64,000 nucleotides of DNA, taken from Pelomonas caseinilytica (GTDB lineage: Bacteria > Pseudomonadota > Gammaproteobacteria > Burkholderiales > Burkholderiaceae_C). The DNA is taken from positions 186,001 through 250,000 of the forward strand of contig NZ_JAJTWT010000002.1 of the NCBI RefSeq assembly GCF_021353235.1, read 5' to 3'. The notes beneath the pieces were generated by a model. The model had not been told where the DNA came from, did not search any database, and was given only the letters and a program-made list of their open reading frames with translations. The position numbers were made by a program, and so were the translations under genes. Below are positions 46,464 through 55,370 of the stretch, in pieces (the first letter of the stretch is position 1; every line of letters starts with the position of its first letter).

Positions 46464-47675
46464 TCAGGCGTGCACGGCGCGCAGGCGCATCGAAAAGGCC
46501 TGCAGCTCGGCAATGCCGCTTTCCTCGGCACGGCGGCACCAGGCCTGCAGGTCGGCGACCAGTTGCTCGGCGGACACGTTGGTGCGGGTCCAGAGCTGGC
46601 GCAGTTCCTCGCGCATGGTCACCAGTTTGTCGATGACGGGGCTGGCGGCACGGGCATGGGCCAGTTCGCCGTGCAGCGAGGCGGGGATGCGGTCCTGGTC
46701 GCGATGCAGCCAGCGCTTGGCCAGCTTGAACTGGGCGAAGCGCTCGCTGTGCCTGCCGCCCTCAGCCTTGATCTTGGCGAGTTCGGCAGCGCAGACCTCC
46801 TTCAGGCCGCGGGCATAGGTCGCCATCACTTCGTAGCGGTTGGCGATCAGCGCCTCCAGCGTGCGGGCGTCGGCCGGCTTGACCTCGCCCAGGCTCAGCT
46901 TGGGCGCCGTCTTGCGGACCTTGGCCCAGCCCAGTATCTCCAGGGCGCGGATGTAGACCCAGCCGATGTCGAACTCGTAGGGCTTGACCGAGAACTTGGC
47001 CGAAGTGGGATAGGTGTGGTGGTTGTTGTGCAGTTCCTCGCCGCCGATGATCAGCGTCCAGGGGATCAGGTTGGTCGAGGCGTCGGGCGCCTCGAAGTTG
47101 CGGTAGCCCCAGTAGTGCCCGACACCGTTGACGATGCCGGCGGCCCAGAAGGGGATCCAGACCATCTGAATGGCCCAGATCGTCGCGCCGATGGCGCCGA
47201 ACAGGGCGACGTTGATGATCAGCATCAGGCCCACGCCCTGCCAGCTGTACTTGCTGTAGAGGTGGTTCTCGATCCAGTCGTCAGGCGTGCCGCGGCTGTA
47301 CTTGGCGATGGTCTCGGCGTTCTTGGCTTCGGCGCGATACAACTCGGCACCCTCGGCCATGACCTTGCGCAGGCCGCGGGTCTGGGGGCTGTGGGGGTCT
47401 TCTTCGGTCTCGCACTTGGCGTGGTGCTTGCGGTGGATGGCCACCCACTCCCTGGTGACCATGCCAGTGGTCAGCCACAGCCAGAAGCGGAAGAAGTGCG
47501 ACGGGATGGGGCCGAGGTCGAGCGCGCGGTGGGCCTGGGAGCGGTGCAGGAAGATGGTCACCGCCGCGATGGTGATGTGGGTCACCACCAGGGTGTAGAT
47601 CACCAGCTGCCAGGCGCTGAAGCCTGCCAGGCCGGTGTCCAGCCAGTTCAACAGCGCGTTGAAGATGTCGTTCAT
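46464..47675 (-). CDS. Acyl-CoA/acyl-lipid fatty-acid desaturase
   Basis: 403-aa membrane di-iron desaturase of the stearoyl-CoA delta-9 type. All three histidine boxes are present: H44RSQAH49, H81RKHH85 and H216NNHH220, plus NGVGHYWGYRNFE. Four membrane helices flank them. The C-terminal ~150 residues form a soluble helical extension (ARGLKEVCAAELAKIKAEGG) found in related proteobacterial proteins. It introduces a double bond into saturated acyl chains, so it adjusts membrane fluidity. A promoter is proposed at 47745-47719. Confidence 0.95.
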   Translation of the reverse strand: MNDIFNALLNWLDTGLAGFSAWQLVIYTLVVTHITIAAVTIFLHRSQAHRALDLGPIPSHFFRFWLWLTTGMVTREWVAIHRKHHAKCETEEDPHSPQTRGLRKVMAEGAELYRAEAKNAETIAKYSRGTPDDWIENHLYSKYSWQGVGLMLIINVALFGAIGATIWAIQMVWIPFWAAGIVNGVGHYWGYRNFEAPDASTNLIPWTLIIGGEELHNNHHTYPTSAKFSVKPYEFDIGWVYIRALEILGWAKVRKTAPKLSLGEVKPADARTLEALIANRYEVMATYARGLKEVCAAELAKIKAEGGRHSERFAQFKLAKRWLHRDQDRIPASLHGELAHARAASPVIDKLVTMREELRQLWTRTNVSAEQLVADLQAWCRRAEESGIAELQAFSMRLRAVHA

Positions 47676-47718
47676 GCTCCAGAACCTCGGCCGAAGCCGC
47701 CATGCAAGGGAAAGTCCA

Positions 47719-47745
47719 ATTGTAGAGGCGCCCCTCGAAAATCAA
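47719..47745 (-). promoter_or_regulatory. Candidate desaturase promoter
   Basis: On the minus strand TTGATT (47745-47740) and TACAAT (47724-47719) are spaced by 15 bases, slightly short. The spacer contains GAGG-GGCG-CCTC, a small dyad that could be a regulator site. The remaining bases of this 130-bp gap show nothing else. Confidence 0.45.
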
Positions 47746-47805
47746 GGGCCGGACAGCCCCTGATTCAGGCTGGTGCGTGCGAATCCGCGCGTTCTTTGAC
47801 CACCA

Positions 47806-49068
47806 TCAAGGCGTCCGCTCCCAGGCGACGGCGAAGAAACCGTCGGTCGCGTGCCGGTGCGGCCAGAGCCGCAGCGCGCCGTCCTCCACCAGTTCGGCGG
47901 CCCGCTCGACCTGGGACCTGGCCAGCACCTCGTCGGCGGCCAGGCGCTGGAAGCCGGGGTTGGCGGCCGTGAATTCGGCGGCGATGACCTCGTTCTCGGC
48001 GTCCAGCAGGCTGCAGGTGGCGTAGACGAGGCGGCCACCCGGCTTCACCAGCCGGGCGGCGCTGGCGAGGATGGCACGCTGCTTGCCCTGCAGCTCGGCC
48101 AGGGCCTGGGGCGACTGCCGCCATTTCAGGTCGGGGTTGCGGCGCAAGGTGCCCAGGCCCGAACAGGGCGCGTCCACCAGCACGCGGTCGATCTTGCCGG
48201 CCAGGCGCTTGATGCGGTCGTCGCGCTCGTGCGCGATCTGCGCCGGATAGACGTTGGACAGGCCGCTGCGCGCCAGCCGCGGCTTGAGGGCGTCCAGGCG
48301 GTGACCGGACACGTCGAAGGCGTAGAGCCGCCCGGTGTTGCGCATGGCGGCACCCAGGGCCAGCGTCTTGCCGCCGGCACCGGCGCAGAAGTCCACGACC
48401 ATCTCGCCGCGCTTGGGCGCCAGCAGCAGGGCGAGCAGCTGGCTGCCCTCGTCCTGCACCTCCACGCCGCCGCTGGTGAACAGTTCCAGCTTGTTCAGCG
48501 CCGGCTTGCCCTGGATGCGCAGGCCCAGCGGGGAATACGGCGTCGGCACCGCCTCGATGCCGGCGGCCTGCAGCTGGGCCTGGGCCTCCTCGCGCTTGAG
48601 CTTGAGCGTGTTCACGCGCAGGTCCAGGGGTGCGGGCTCGTTCAGCGCCGCCGCGAGCTGCCAGAACTCGGCCTCGCCCAGGCGGGCCATCAGCGGTTCG
48701 GCCAGCCAGTCGGGCAGGTTGTGGCGCAGCTTGGGCGCCAGGCTCTCCGGCGCGATGGCGCCGACCTGGTCCAGCCACTGCTGCTCGGCCGGCTTGAGCG
48801 CGCCGCGCAGGAAGCCGGCGTTGCCGCGCCAGGCCAGCATGGCCAGGCGCCTGGGCAACGGGCCGCTGCCACTCTGGGCCAGGTGCTGGAACTTGAGCCG
48901 CTCGCGCAGCAGCGCATAGACGGTCTCGGCCAGGCTCGCCCGCTCGCGCTGGCCGAGGTTCTTGTGTTGTCGGAAAAAGGCCGAGACGGTGGCGTCGGCC
49001 GGCGCGTCGAGCTTGTTGACGGCGGCGACCAGCTCCGCGCACAGCTCCAGCAGGGCATTAGGATGCAT
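47806..49068 (-). CDS. RsmB/NOP-family 16S rRNA (cytosine-C5)-methyltransferase
   Basis: 420-aa SAM-dependent m5C RNA methyltransferase. An N-terminal NusB-like helical region (about 1-140) precedes the Rossmann domain with FCAGAGGKTLALGAAM, DVSGHRLDALKPRLAR, and the two catalytic cysteines in DAPCSGLGTLRRNPD and VYATCSLLDAENE. This matches RsmB (m5C967) though other family members cannot be excluded. ATG 49068 gives MHPNALLELCAELV. It is divergent from the DUF1345 gene with a 32-bp gap. Confidence 0.9.
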   Translation of the reverse strand: MHPNALLELCAELVAAVNKLDAPADATVSAFFRQHKNLGQRERASLAETVYALLRERLKFQHLAQSGSGPLPRRLAMLAWRGNAGFLRGALKPAEQQWLDQVGAIAPESLAPKLRHNLPDWLAEPLMARLGEAEFWQLAAALNEPAPLDLRVNTLKLKREEAQAQLQAAGIEAVPTPYSPLGLRIQGKPALNKLELFTSGGVEVQDEGSQLLALLLAPKRGEMVVDFCAGAGGKTLALGAAMRNTGRLYAFDVSGHRLDALKPRLARSGLSNVYPAQIAHERDDRIKRLAGKIDRVLVDAPCSGLGTLRRNPDLKWRQSPQALAELQGKQRAILASAARLVKPGGRLVYATCSLLDAENEVIAAEFTAANPGFQRLAADEVLARSQVERAAELVEDGALRLWPHRHATDGFFAVAWERTP

Positions 49069-49100
49069 CGCGCCATTATCCCAATGCCCCCGCGCGCCCC

Positions 49101-49751
49101 ATGAAGCTCTGGTCCCAGTTGCGCCTGCGCCCCCGCCTGCTCGCGGCGATCCTCATGGGCAGCGCGGTCGCCACCGCCTGGCCTGGCGTGCCGGGCCTGC
49201 AGACGCGGCTGCTGCTGGGCTGGAATCTCGCCGTCTGGATCTACCTGCCCCTGGCCCTGTGGATGATGCTCGGCCGGGCCGGTTCGGTGGACGTGCAAAG
49301 CCGGGCGCGCCGGCTGAACGAGGGCGTGCCGGTGATGCTGATGCTGGCGGTGCTCGGCGCCCTCGCCAGCCTGGCCGCGATCACGATGGAGCTGCAGTCC
49401 GCCCGGCAGCAGCACGACCCGCGCTACGTGCTGCTCGCGCTCACGACCGTGGCCGGCTCCTGGCTGCTGCTGCCGGTGGAGTTCGGCATCGCCTACGCCA
49501 GCCTCTACCACGGCGGCGGCAAGGCCGCGCACGGCCTGGAGTTCCCCGGCGAGGAGCAGGAGGGGCCGCCCGACTACGGCGACTTCCTCTACTTCTCGAT
49601 GACCGTGGCGGCCACCTCGCAGACCTCGGACGTCGCCGTCAGCTCCCGCGCGATGCGCCGGCTCGTGCTGGTCCAGTCCCTGCTCGCCTTCGTCTTCAAC
49701 ACCGGCGTGCTGGCCCTGTCCATCAACATCCTGGCCGGCCTGCTCAGCTGA
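49101..49751 (+). CDS. DUF1345 family membrane protein
   Basis: 216-aa inner-membrane protein with about five hydrophobic helices. The DUF1345 pattern is recognisable (LLGWNLAVWIYLPLALWMM near residue 45, YGDFLYFSMTVAATSQTSDV near 165, and a final helix). The YFSMT...TSQTSDV block resembles the pore loop of ion-channel proteins, as noted for this family. Function not established. The gene ends inside the convergent purN (8-bp overlap). Confidence 0.86.
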   Translation: MKLWSQLRLRPRLLAAILMGSAVATAWPGVPGLQTRLLLGWNLAVWIYLPLALWMMLGRAGSVDVQSRARRLNEGVPVMLMLAVLGALASLAAITMELQSARQQHDPRYVLLALTTVAGSWLLLPVEFGIAYASLYHGGGKAAHGLEFPGEEQEGPPDYGDFLYFSMTVAATSQTSDVAVSSRAMRRLVLVQSLLAFVFNTGVLALSINILAGLLS

Positions 49752-50376
49752 GCAGGAGCTGCTGGGGCGCGCCGTCGCGGTGGCGCACGACCTCGCCGTC
49801 CCACACCAGCGCGTCCTCGACGAACCAGCGCACCGACTGCGGGTAGATGCGGTGCTCGGCCACCAGCACGCGCGCCGCCAGCGCCGCGGCGTCGTCGCCC
49901 GCCAGCACGGGCACCGCGGCCTGCATGACGATGGCGCCGTGGTCGAGCTCGGCGGTGACGAAGTGCACGGTCACGCCGGCGATCTTGCAGCCCGCCTCCA
50001 GCGCCCGCTCGTGCGTGTGCAGCCCCGTGAAGGCCGGCAGCAGCGAGGGGTGGATGTTGAGCATGCGCCGCGCATAACGGGCCGTGAAGCTGGACCCGAG
50101 GATGCGCATGAAGCCGGCCAGCACGACGAGGTCGGGCTCGAAGCCGTCGATGACGCGCGCCAGTTCGACGTCGAAGTCCTCGCGGCGCCCGAAGGCCTTG
50201 TGGTCGACGACGGCGGTGGCGATGCCGCGTTGCGCCGCAAAGGCCAGGCCGGCGGCATCAGGCCGGTTGCTGATGACGGCGGCCACCGTCGCGGGCCAGC
50301 CTTCGGCGGCACATGCCTTGACGATGGCCTCCATGTTGGAGCCCCGCCCGGAAATCAGAATCACCAGCCTTTTCAT
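49744..50376 (-). CDS. purN: Phosphoribosylglycinamide formyltransferase 1
   Basis: 210-aa enzyme of purine synthesis transferring a formyl group from 10-formyl-THF to GAR. Catalytic residues N107, H109 (LNIHPSLLPAF) and D145 (TAELDHGAIV) are in place; the N-terminal phosphate loop is LISGRGSNMEAI. ATG 50376 gives MKRLVILISG. It is a single leftward gene between DUF1345 (convergent) and trpS (divergent, 57-bp gap). Confidence 0.95.
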   Translation of the reverse strand: MKRLVILISGRGSNMEAIVKACAAEGWPATVAAVISNRPDAAGLAFAAQRGIATAVVDHKAFGRREDFDVELARVIDGFEPDLVVLAGFMRILGSSFTARYARRMLNIHPSLLPAFTGLHTHERALEAGCKIAGVTVHFVTAELDHGAIVMQAAVPVLAGDDAAALAARVLVAEHRIYPQSVRWFVEDALVWDGEVVRHRDGAPQQLLLS

Positions 50377-50433
50377 GGGGCGGCAGTGTAGGCGGCGGCG
50401 GGCGGTGCGGCCTTGAACGACAATCCGCGCCCC

Positions 50434-51438
50434 ATGCCGCCGCCACCCTCCCCCTCCCGCCCGCGCGTGCTCTCCGGCATGCGCCCGACCGGCGCCCTGC
50501 ACCTCGGCCACTACCACGGCGCCATCGAGAACTGGGTGCGCCTGCAGGACAGCCACGACTGCTTCTTCTTCGTCGCCGACTGGCATGCCCTGACCACCTC
50601 GCACCCCGACCGCGAGACCCTGAGCCGCCACGTCTACGACATGGTCACCGACTGGCTGGCCGCCGGCATCGACCCCGAGCGCTGCACCCTCTTCCTGCAA
50701 AGCCGCATGCCCGAGCATGCCGAGCTGTTCACGCTGCTGGCCATGTGCACGCCGTCGAGCTGGCTGGCCCGCATGCCGAGCTACAAGGACCAGGTCGCCG
50801 CCGACCCCGAGCTCGCCACCTACGGCTTCCTCGGCTACCCGCTGCTGCAGGCCGCCGACATCCTGCTCTACAAGCCGGCCGGCGTGCCCGTCGGCGAGGA
50901 CCAGGCCGCCCACGTCGAGGTGACCCGCGAGGTGGCGCGCCGCTTCAACCGCCTCTACGCCGAGGCCGCGCCCGTCTTCGTCGAACCCCAGGCCCTGCTG
51001 ACGCGCACGCCCCGGGTGCCGGGCCTGGACGGCCAGAAGATGAGCAAGAGCCTGGGCAATGCCATCGCGATGCGCGACGAGCCCGAGGCCACGGCCGCCA
51101 AGATCCGCACCATGCCCACCGACCCGCAGCGCGTGCGCCGAGGCGACGCCGGCGACCCGTCGCGCTGCCCCGTCTGGCCCCTGCACCAGATCTACAGCGA
51201 CGAAGCCACCCGCGCCGCCTGCGAGGCCGGCTGTCGCACGGCCGGTATCGGCTGCCTGGACTGCAAGCAGCCGCTGATTGAGGCCATCCAGCGCGAGCAG
51301 GCGCCCTGGCGCGAGCGCGCCGCCGCGCTCGACCCCCAACAGGTGCGCTGGACGCTGGAGGTCGGCACCGAGCGCGCCCGGGCAGTCGCCCGCAAGACGC
51401 TGCGCGAAGTGCGCGCCGCGATGGGGCTGGTGGCTTGA
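50434..51438 (+). CDS. trpS: Tryptophanyl-tRNA synthetase
   Basis: Charges tRNA-Trp, 334 aa. Class I motifs: HLGH at 23-26 (TGALHLGHYHGA) and KMSKS at 202-206 (DGQKMSKSLGN). GYPLLQAADILLYKP and VPVGEDQ are TrpS signatures. ATG 50434 is chosen; a TTG at 50413 in frame would add seven residues. The next gene starts at the stop (TTGA overlap), so trpS, DUF3717-DUF1289 and the MATE gene appear coupled. Confidence 0.96.
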   Translation: MPPPPSPSRPRVLSGMRPTGALHLGHYHGAIENWVRLQDSHDCFFFVADWHALTTSHPDRETLSRHVYDMVTDWLAAGIDPERCTLFLQSRMPEHAELFTLLAMCTPSSWLARMPSYKDQVAADPELATYGFLGYPLLQAADILLYKPAGVPVGEDQAAHVEVTREVARRFNRLYAEAAPVFVEPQALLTRTPRVPGLDGQKMSKSLGNAIAMRDEPEATAAKIRTMPTDPQRVRRGDAGDPSRCPVWPLHQIYSDEATRAACEAGCRTAGIGCLDCKQPLIEAIQREQAPWRERAAALDPQQVRWTLEVGTERARAVARKTLREVRAAMGLVA

Positions 51439-51845
51439 GCGAGGCCTGCATCCACGTCGAGGACCTCGAGGCCGCCATCAACTGGTGGCGCGAGCGCTCG
51501 CCCTCGCCCGACGGCGTCCAGGCCGGCCCCGAGGTCGAGGCGCTGGCCGAGGCCTACGCCCGCCTGGCGCTGCAGCGCGCCACGGTGCTGAACGCGCAGG
51601 ATCTCGGCGCCCAGGCCCTGGCCGCCTGGCTCGCCTGGTACGAGACCACGCCCGACTCGCCCTGCATCGCCATCTGCTCCACGGCCCAGGGCGACCCGGC
51701 CTGCAAGGGCTGCGGGCGCAGCTTTGAAGAGGTGCAGGACTGGCCCGGCATGAGCCCGATGGCCAAGCGCGCCGTGTGGCTGCGCATCCAGGCCGAAGGC
51801 ACGGCCTGGCGCTTCAACCGCTACGCCGAACGCTCCGGGCGATGA
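51435..51845 (+). CDS. DUF3717-DUF1289 fusion protein, TTG start
   Basis: 136-aa protein. Residues 5-45 fit DUF3717 (HVEDLEAAINWWRERSP, then ALAEAYARL), and residues 75-125 fit DUF1289 with four cysteines (SPCIAICSTAQGDPACKGCG) that probably bind zinc or an iron-sulfur cluster, and the typical WPGMSPMAKRAVWLRI. The start is TTG 51435, overlapping the trpS stop; no ATG or GTG is available before the DUF3717 block. The stop overlaps the MATE start (ATGA). Function unknown. Confidence 0.82.
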   Translation: MSEACIHVEDLEAAINWWRERSPSPDGVQAGPEVEALAEAYARLALQRATVLNAQDLGAQALAAWLAWYETTPDSPCIAICSTAQGDPACKGCGRSFEEVQDWPGMSPMAKRAVWLRIQAEGTAWRFNRYAERSGR

Positions 51846-53185
51846 GCCGCATCCGCTTCGCCGACAGCGTCCGCCGCCTCGTGCCCCTGGCCTGGCCCGT
51901 GCTCGTCGGGCAGCTGGCCGTGATGATGTTCAGCACGGTCGACACGCTGATGATGGGCCGCGTCGGGCCCGAGGACCTCGCCGGCCTGGCGGTCGGCTCG
52001 GCCGCCTACGTCACCATCTTCGTCGGCCTCATGGGCGTCGTGCTGGCGGTCGGCCCCATCGCCGGCCGGCAGTTCGGCGCCGGCGACCTGCAGGCCTCGG
52101 GCCGCAGCTTCGTGCAGGCCCAGTGGCTGGCCCTGCTGCTGTGCGTGCCCGGCAGCCTGGCGCTGTGGTTCCCCGAGCCCTTCATCCACCTGGCCCAGCT
52201 CGACGCCACCCAGGCGGCCAAGGTACGCGCCTACACCCGCCCCGAGGCCTTCGCCCTGCCCGCGGCCCTGCTCTTCGCGGCCTTCCGCGGCTTCTCGACC
52301 TCCGTGAGCAGGCCCAAGGCCGTCATGGCCATGCAGCTCACCGGCCTGGCCGCCAAGGTGCCTTTGAACGCCCTGCTGGTGTTCGGCTGGGGGCCGGTTC
52401 CCGCCCTGGGCGTGGGCGGCTGCGGCTGGGCCACGGCCATCGCCATGACGGCCCAGTGCCTGGCCGCCCAGGCCCTGCTGCGCCGCGACGCCTTCTACGC
52501 CCCTTTCCGCATTCCCCACCTGTGGCAGACGCGCCCGCACCGGGCCGAACTGCGCAGCCTCGTGCGCCTGGGCCTGCCCATGGGCGGCTCCATCCTCGTC
52601 GAGGTGACGGGCTTCACCTTCATGGCCTTCTTCGTGGCCCGGCTGGGCGCCACGCCGGTGGCCGGCCACCAGATCGCCGTCAACCTCGTGGCCATGATGT
52701 TCATGATCGCCCTGGCCCTGGCCACCGCCGCCGGCACACTGGTGGCCCAGCACCTGGGCGCGGGCGAGAAGCACGCGGCCAGGCTCGTCGGGCGCCATGC
52801 CATGGGCCTGGCCGCCCTCGTGGCCGCCAGCGTCGGCGCGGTCGTGGCGCTGGCGCGCGAATCCATCGTCGCCCTCTACACGGCCAATCCGGCCACGGCG
52901 GCGGCGGCCCTGCCGCTGCTGGTGTGGGTGTGGTTCTTCCACCTTGGCGACGCCCTGCAGACCGTCGCGGCCTACGTGCTGCGCGCCTACCAGGTGGCGA
53001 CGCTGCCCATGGTCATCTACGTCCTCGCCCTGTGGGGCCTGGGCATCGGCGGCGGCTACCTGCTCGCGTTCGGCGCCCACGGCGCGGGCGCCGTCGGCTT
53101 CTGGCAGGCGGCCACCGCCGGGCTGATGACCGCGGCCTTCCTGCTGAGCTGGCTGCTCAAGCGCGTCTTCGACGAGAACCGCTGA
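51842..53185 (+). CDS. MATE-family multidrug efflux transporter
   Basis: 447-aa inner-membrane antiporter with 12 predicted helices in two homologous halves; exports drugs or metabolites against Na+ or H+. The N-terminus LAWPVLVGQLAVMMFSTVDT with MMGRVGPEDLAGLAVG and the second-half repeat LPMGGSILVEVTGFTFMAFF with AGHQIAVNLVAM are NorM/MATE hallmarks. ATG 51842 overlaps the upstream stop. Convergent with the histidine kinase gene, separated by no bases. Confidence 0.94.
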   Translation: MSRIRFADSVRRLVPLAWPVLVGQLAVMMFSTVDTLMMGRVGPEDLAGLAVGSAAYVTIFVGLMGVVLAVGPIAGRQFGAGDLQASGRSFVQAQWLALLLCVPGSLALWFPEPFIHLAQLDATQAAKVRAYTRPEAFALPAALLFAAFRGFSTSVSRPKAVMAMQLTGLAAKVPLNALLVFGWGPVPALGVGGCGWATAIAMTAQCLAAQALLRRDAFYAPFRIPHLWQTRPHRAELRSLVRLGLPMGGSILVEVTGFTFMAFFVARLGATPVAGHQIAVNLVAMMFMIALALATAAGTLVAQHLGAGEKHAARLVGRHAMGLAALVAASVGAVVALARESIVALYTANPATAAAALPLLVWVWFFHLGDALQTVAAYVLRAYQVATLPMVIYVLALWGLGIGGGYLLAFGAHGAGAVGFWQAATAGLMTAAFLLSWLLKRVFDENR

Positions 53186-54565
53186 TCAGGCCTTGGCCGC
53201 CGGCAGGAAGAGCACGAAGCGGCTGCCGCCGCCGTCGCGCGGCTGGCAGCGCACGCTGCCGCCGTGACGCTCGGCGATCTGCTTGACCAGGCTCAGCCCG
53301 AGGCCGACGCCGCCCGCCATCTCGGCATGCCCGGGCAGGCGGTAGAACGGCTCGAAGATGCGCTCGCGCATTTCCGCGGGCACGCCGGGGCCGCGGTCCG
53401 ACACGACGAATTCGTAGCCGCCCGCAACCGGCCTGAGCGCCAGCTCGACCTCCGGCCCGCCGTAGCGGCGGGCGTTGTCGAGGAGGTTGCGCAGGGCGCG
53501 CCGCAGCAGCCTCTCTTGGCCGTCGACACGGGCCGAATCCGTCTCCGGCTCGAAGGCCGCCTCGGCGCGCGCGGCCTCCTCGGCCCCGAGCGCCAGCAGC
53601 TCGACCGGGTGCATCTCGCCGACGGCGCTGCCCGCCTCCAGCCGGCTGGCCAGCAGCACCTCCTCGACGAGGGCGTCCAGCTCGGCGATGTTGACGTCGA
53701 TCTCGCGCGCGAGCCGCTCGCGCTGGGCGGGCGTGGCGTCCTCCAGCATGGCGAAGGCCATCTTCAGCCGGGCCAGCGGGGAGCGCAGCTCGTGGCTGGC
53801 GTTGGCGAGCAGGCTCTGGTGGGAACGCAGCAGGGTCTCGATGCGGTCCGCCGCGAGATTGAAGCTGGCCGCCACGGCAGCGACCTCGTCGCGGCCGCTG
53901 TCGTCGACGCGAAGGCCGAGCTGGCCGGCGCCGAATTGCTCGACGCCGCGCTTGAGGGCCTCGAGCCGGCGGGTCAGCCGCCGCACCACCGGATAGGCGC
54001 CCGCCGCCACGCCGATGAAGAGCAGCAGCAGCACGATGGCCAGCGTGGACACCGTCGGCGCGCCGGGCGAGACCGGCCGATGCAGCCACGGCCCCGCCCA
54101 GGGCCCTTCATCCAGCCGCGGAGGCCGCGCCGACGGCCCCGGGCCGCCAGGCCCCGAGGCGCCGGGTCCCTGAAGGTTGGGGGGACGCACGGTGCGCACC
54201 AGCTCCAGGCTGCGGCCGTCGCCCAGGCCGGCGCTGACGATGATGGCGCCCGGGTCGTCGGCCCGGCGCTCGAACATCTGCGTCGTGGCGATGGGCTTGC
54301 CGTCGGCGCCCTCCAGCGCGATGGGCATGCGCAGCCGGCCGCCCCAGTCGGCGAAGGCCGCCGCCTGCTCCTGGCGCGGCGCCGTCGCCGGCGGCAGCGC
54401 CAGCTTGAGCAGGCCCGCCATGGCATTGAGCCGCTCGCCCGCAGCCAGCTCCACGTTGCCCCGCTCCTGCTCGATGTGGCGCTGGAACAGCCAGGCCGAG
54501 CCGAAGGCGAAGGCCAGCAGCAACAGTACCAGCGTCAGGTAGATGCGGAGGTAGAGGCTTTTCAA
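53186..54565 (-). CDS. Sensor histidine kinase (CpxA/RstB-like)
   Basis: 459-aa membrane kinase: helix about 6-26, periplasmic region of about 145 residues with a Pro/Gly-rich end (QGPGASGPGGPGPSARPP), second helix around 172-196, HAMP, HisKA (LLANASHELRSPLARLKM), N box (NLLDNARRYGG) and glycine boxes (DRGPGVP, GVGLGLSLV). Unlike the kinase at 8184-9260 it has a full periplasmic domain. It overlaps the regulator gene by 4 bp and is the last gene of the LTXXQ-regulator-kinase operon. Confidence 0.93.
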   Translation of the reverse strand: MKSLYLRIYLTLVLLLLAFAFGSAWLFQRHIEQERGNVELAAGERLNAMAGLLKLALPPATAPRQEQAAAFADWGGRLRMPIALEGADGKPIATTQMFERRADDPGAIIVSAGLGDGRSLELVRTVRPPNLQGPGASGPGGPGPSARPPRLDEGPWAGPWLHRPVSPGAPTVSTLAIVLLLLFIGVAAGAYPVVRRLTRRLEALKRGVEQFGAGQLGLRVDDSGRDEVAAVAASFNLAADRIETLLRSHQSLLANASHELRSPLARLKMAFAMLEDATPAQRERLAREIDVNIAELDALVEEVLLASRLEAGSAVGEMHPVELLALGAEEAARAEAAFEPETDSARVDGQERLLRRALRNLLDNARRYGGPEVELALRPVAGGYEFVVSDRGPGVPAEMRERIFEPFYRLPGHAEMAGGVGLGLSLVKQIAERHGGSVRCQPRDGGGSRFVLFLPAAKA

Positions 54566-55278
54566 GCGGCGTCAGCGTCAGCGTCTTGCTTGCGTGCGAA
54601 GACGTAGCCAGCCCCGCGCACGGTCAGCACGCGGCGCGGGTTCTTGGGGTCGTCCTCGATGACGGCGCGGATGCGCGAGATGTGCACGTCGATGGAGCGG
54701 TCGAAGGCCTCCAGCGGATGGCCCTTGAGGGCGTCCATGATCTGGTCGCGCGACAGCACCCGTCCCGGGCTCTGGGCCAGCACGACGAGGAGGTCGAACT
54801 GGTGGCTGGTGAGGTCGCAGATCTTGCCGTCCAGCCGCGCCACGCGGGCCGCGAGGTCGATCTCCAGGCGCCCGAAGCGCAGCACCTCGTCGCCGTCGAG
54901 CTTGGGCTCCAGCCGGCGCAGCAGGGCCTTGATGCGGGCCTGCAGTTCGCGCGGCTCGAAGGGCTTGGCGAGGTAGTCGTCGGCCCCGAGTTCCAGGCCG
55001 AGGATGCGGTCCATGGGCTCGCCGCGGGCCGAGAGCATCAGCACTGGCTGGTGGCGCCAGCGCGGGTCGCCGCGCAGCCAGCGGCAGAAGTCCAGGCCGT
55101 CGCCGTCGGGCAGCATCAGGTCCAGCACGATGAGCTCGAAGCGGCCGTGGGCCAGGGCCTCGCGGGCCTGGGCCAGGCTGCCGGCGGTGCTGACCTCGAA
55201 GCCGGCAGCGCGCAGGTAGTCGCCCACCATGCCGGTCAGGCGGGCGTCGTCGTCGATCAGCAGAAGTCGTGCACTCAT
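54562..55278 (-). CDS. OmpR-family response regulator (CpxR-like)
   Basis: 238-aa regulator. Receiver: LLIDDDARL, phospho-acceptor Asp in IVLDLMLPDGDG, Lys in YLAKPFEP. Output winged helix: LTSHQFDLLVVLAQSPGRVL, RSIDVHISRIRAVIEDD, VRGAGYVFA. ATG 55278 gives MSARLLLIDDD; the longer frame upstream runs into the LTXXQ gene without similarity. It lies 92 bases after the LTXXQ gene, with a strong hairpin between them. Confidence 0.94.
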   Translation of the reverse strand: MSARLLLIDDDARLTGMVGDYLRAAGFEVSTAGSLAQAREALAHGRFELIVLDLMLPDGDGLDFCRWLRGDPRWRHQPVLMLSARGEPMDRILGLELGADDYLAKPFEPRELQARIKALLRRLEPKLDGDEVLRFGRLEIDLAARVARLDGKICDLTSHQFDLLVVLAQSPGRVLSRDQIMDALKGHPLEAFDRSIDVHISRIRAVIEDDPKNPRRVLTVRGAGYVFARKQDADADAA

Positions 55279-55305
55279 CACCGGGGCAAGGGAGCTGAAG
55301 GAAGG

Positions 55306-55325
55306 CCGGCGCGGCTCCGCGCCGG
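55306..55325 (-). promoter_or_regulatory. Strong hairpin between LTXXQ gene and response-regulator gene
   Basis: CCGGCGCGG-CT-CCGCGCCGG is a perfect 9-bp stem with a minimal 2-base centre inside the operon. Lacking a T tract it is no clear terminator, but it could lower read-through or stabilise the upstream mRNA, giving more LTXXQ protein than regulator. Inference. Confidence 0.5.
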
Positions 55326-55370
55326 AAGTTCGAGGCTCAAGCATCGCAGAACTCCTCGCCGTCAGCCAAA

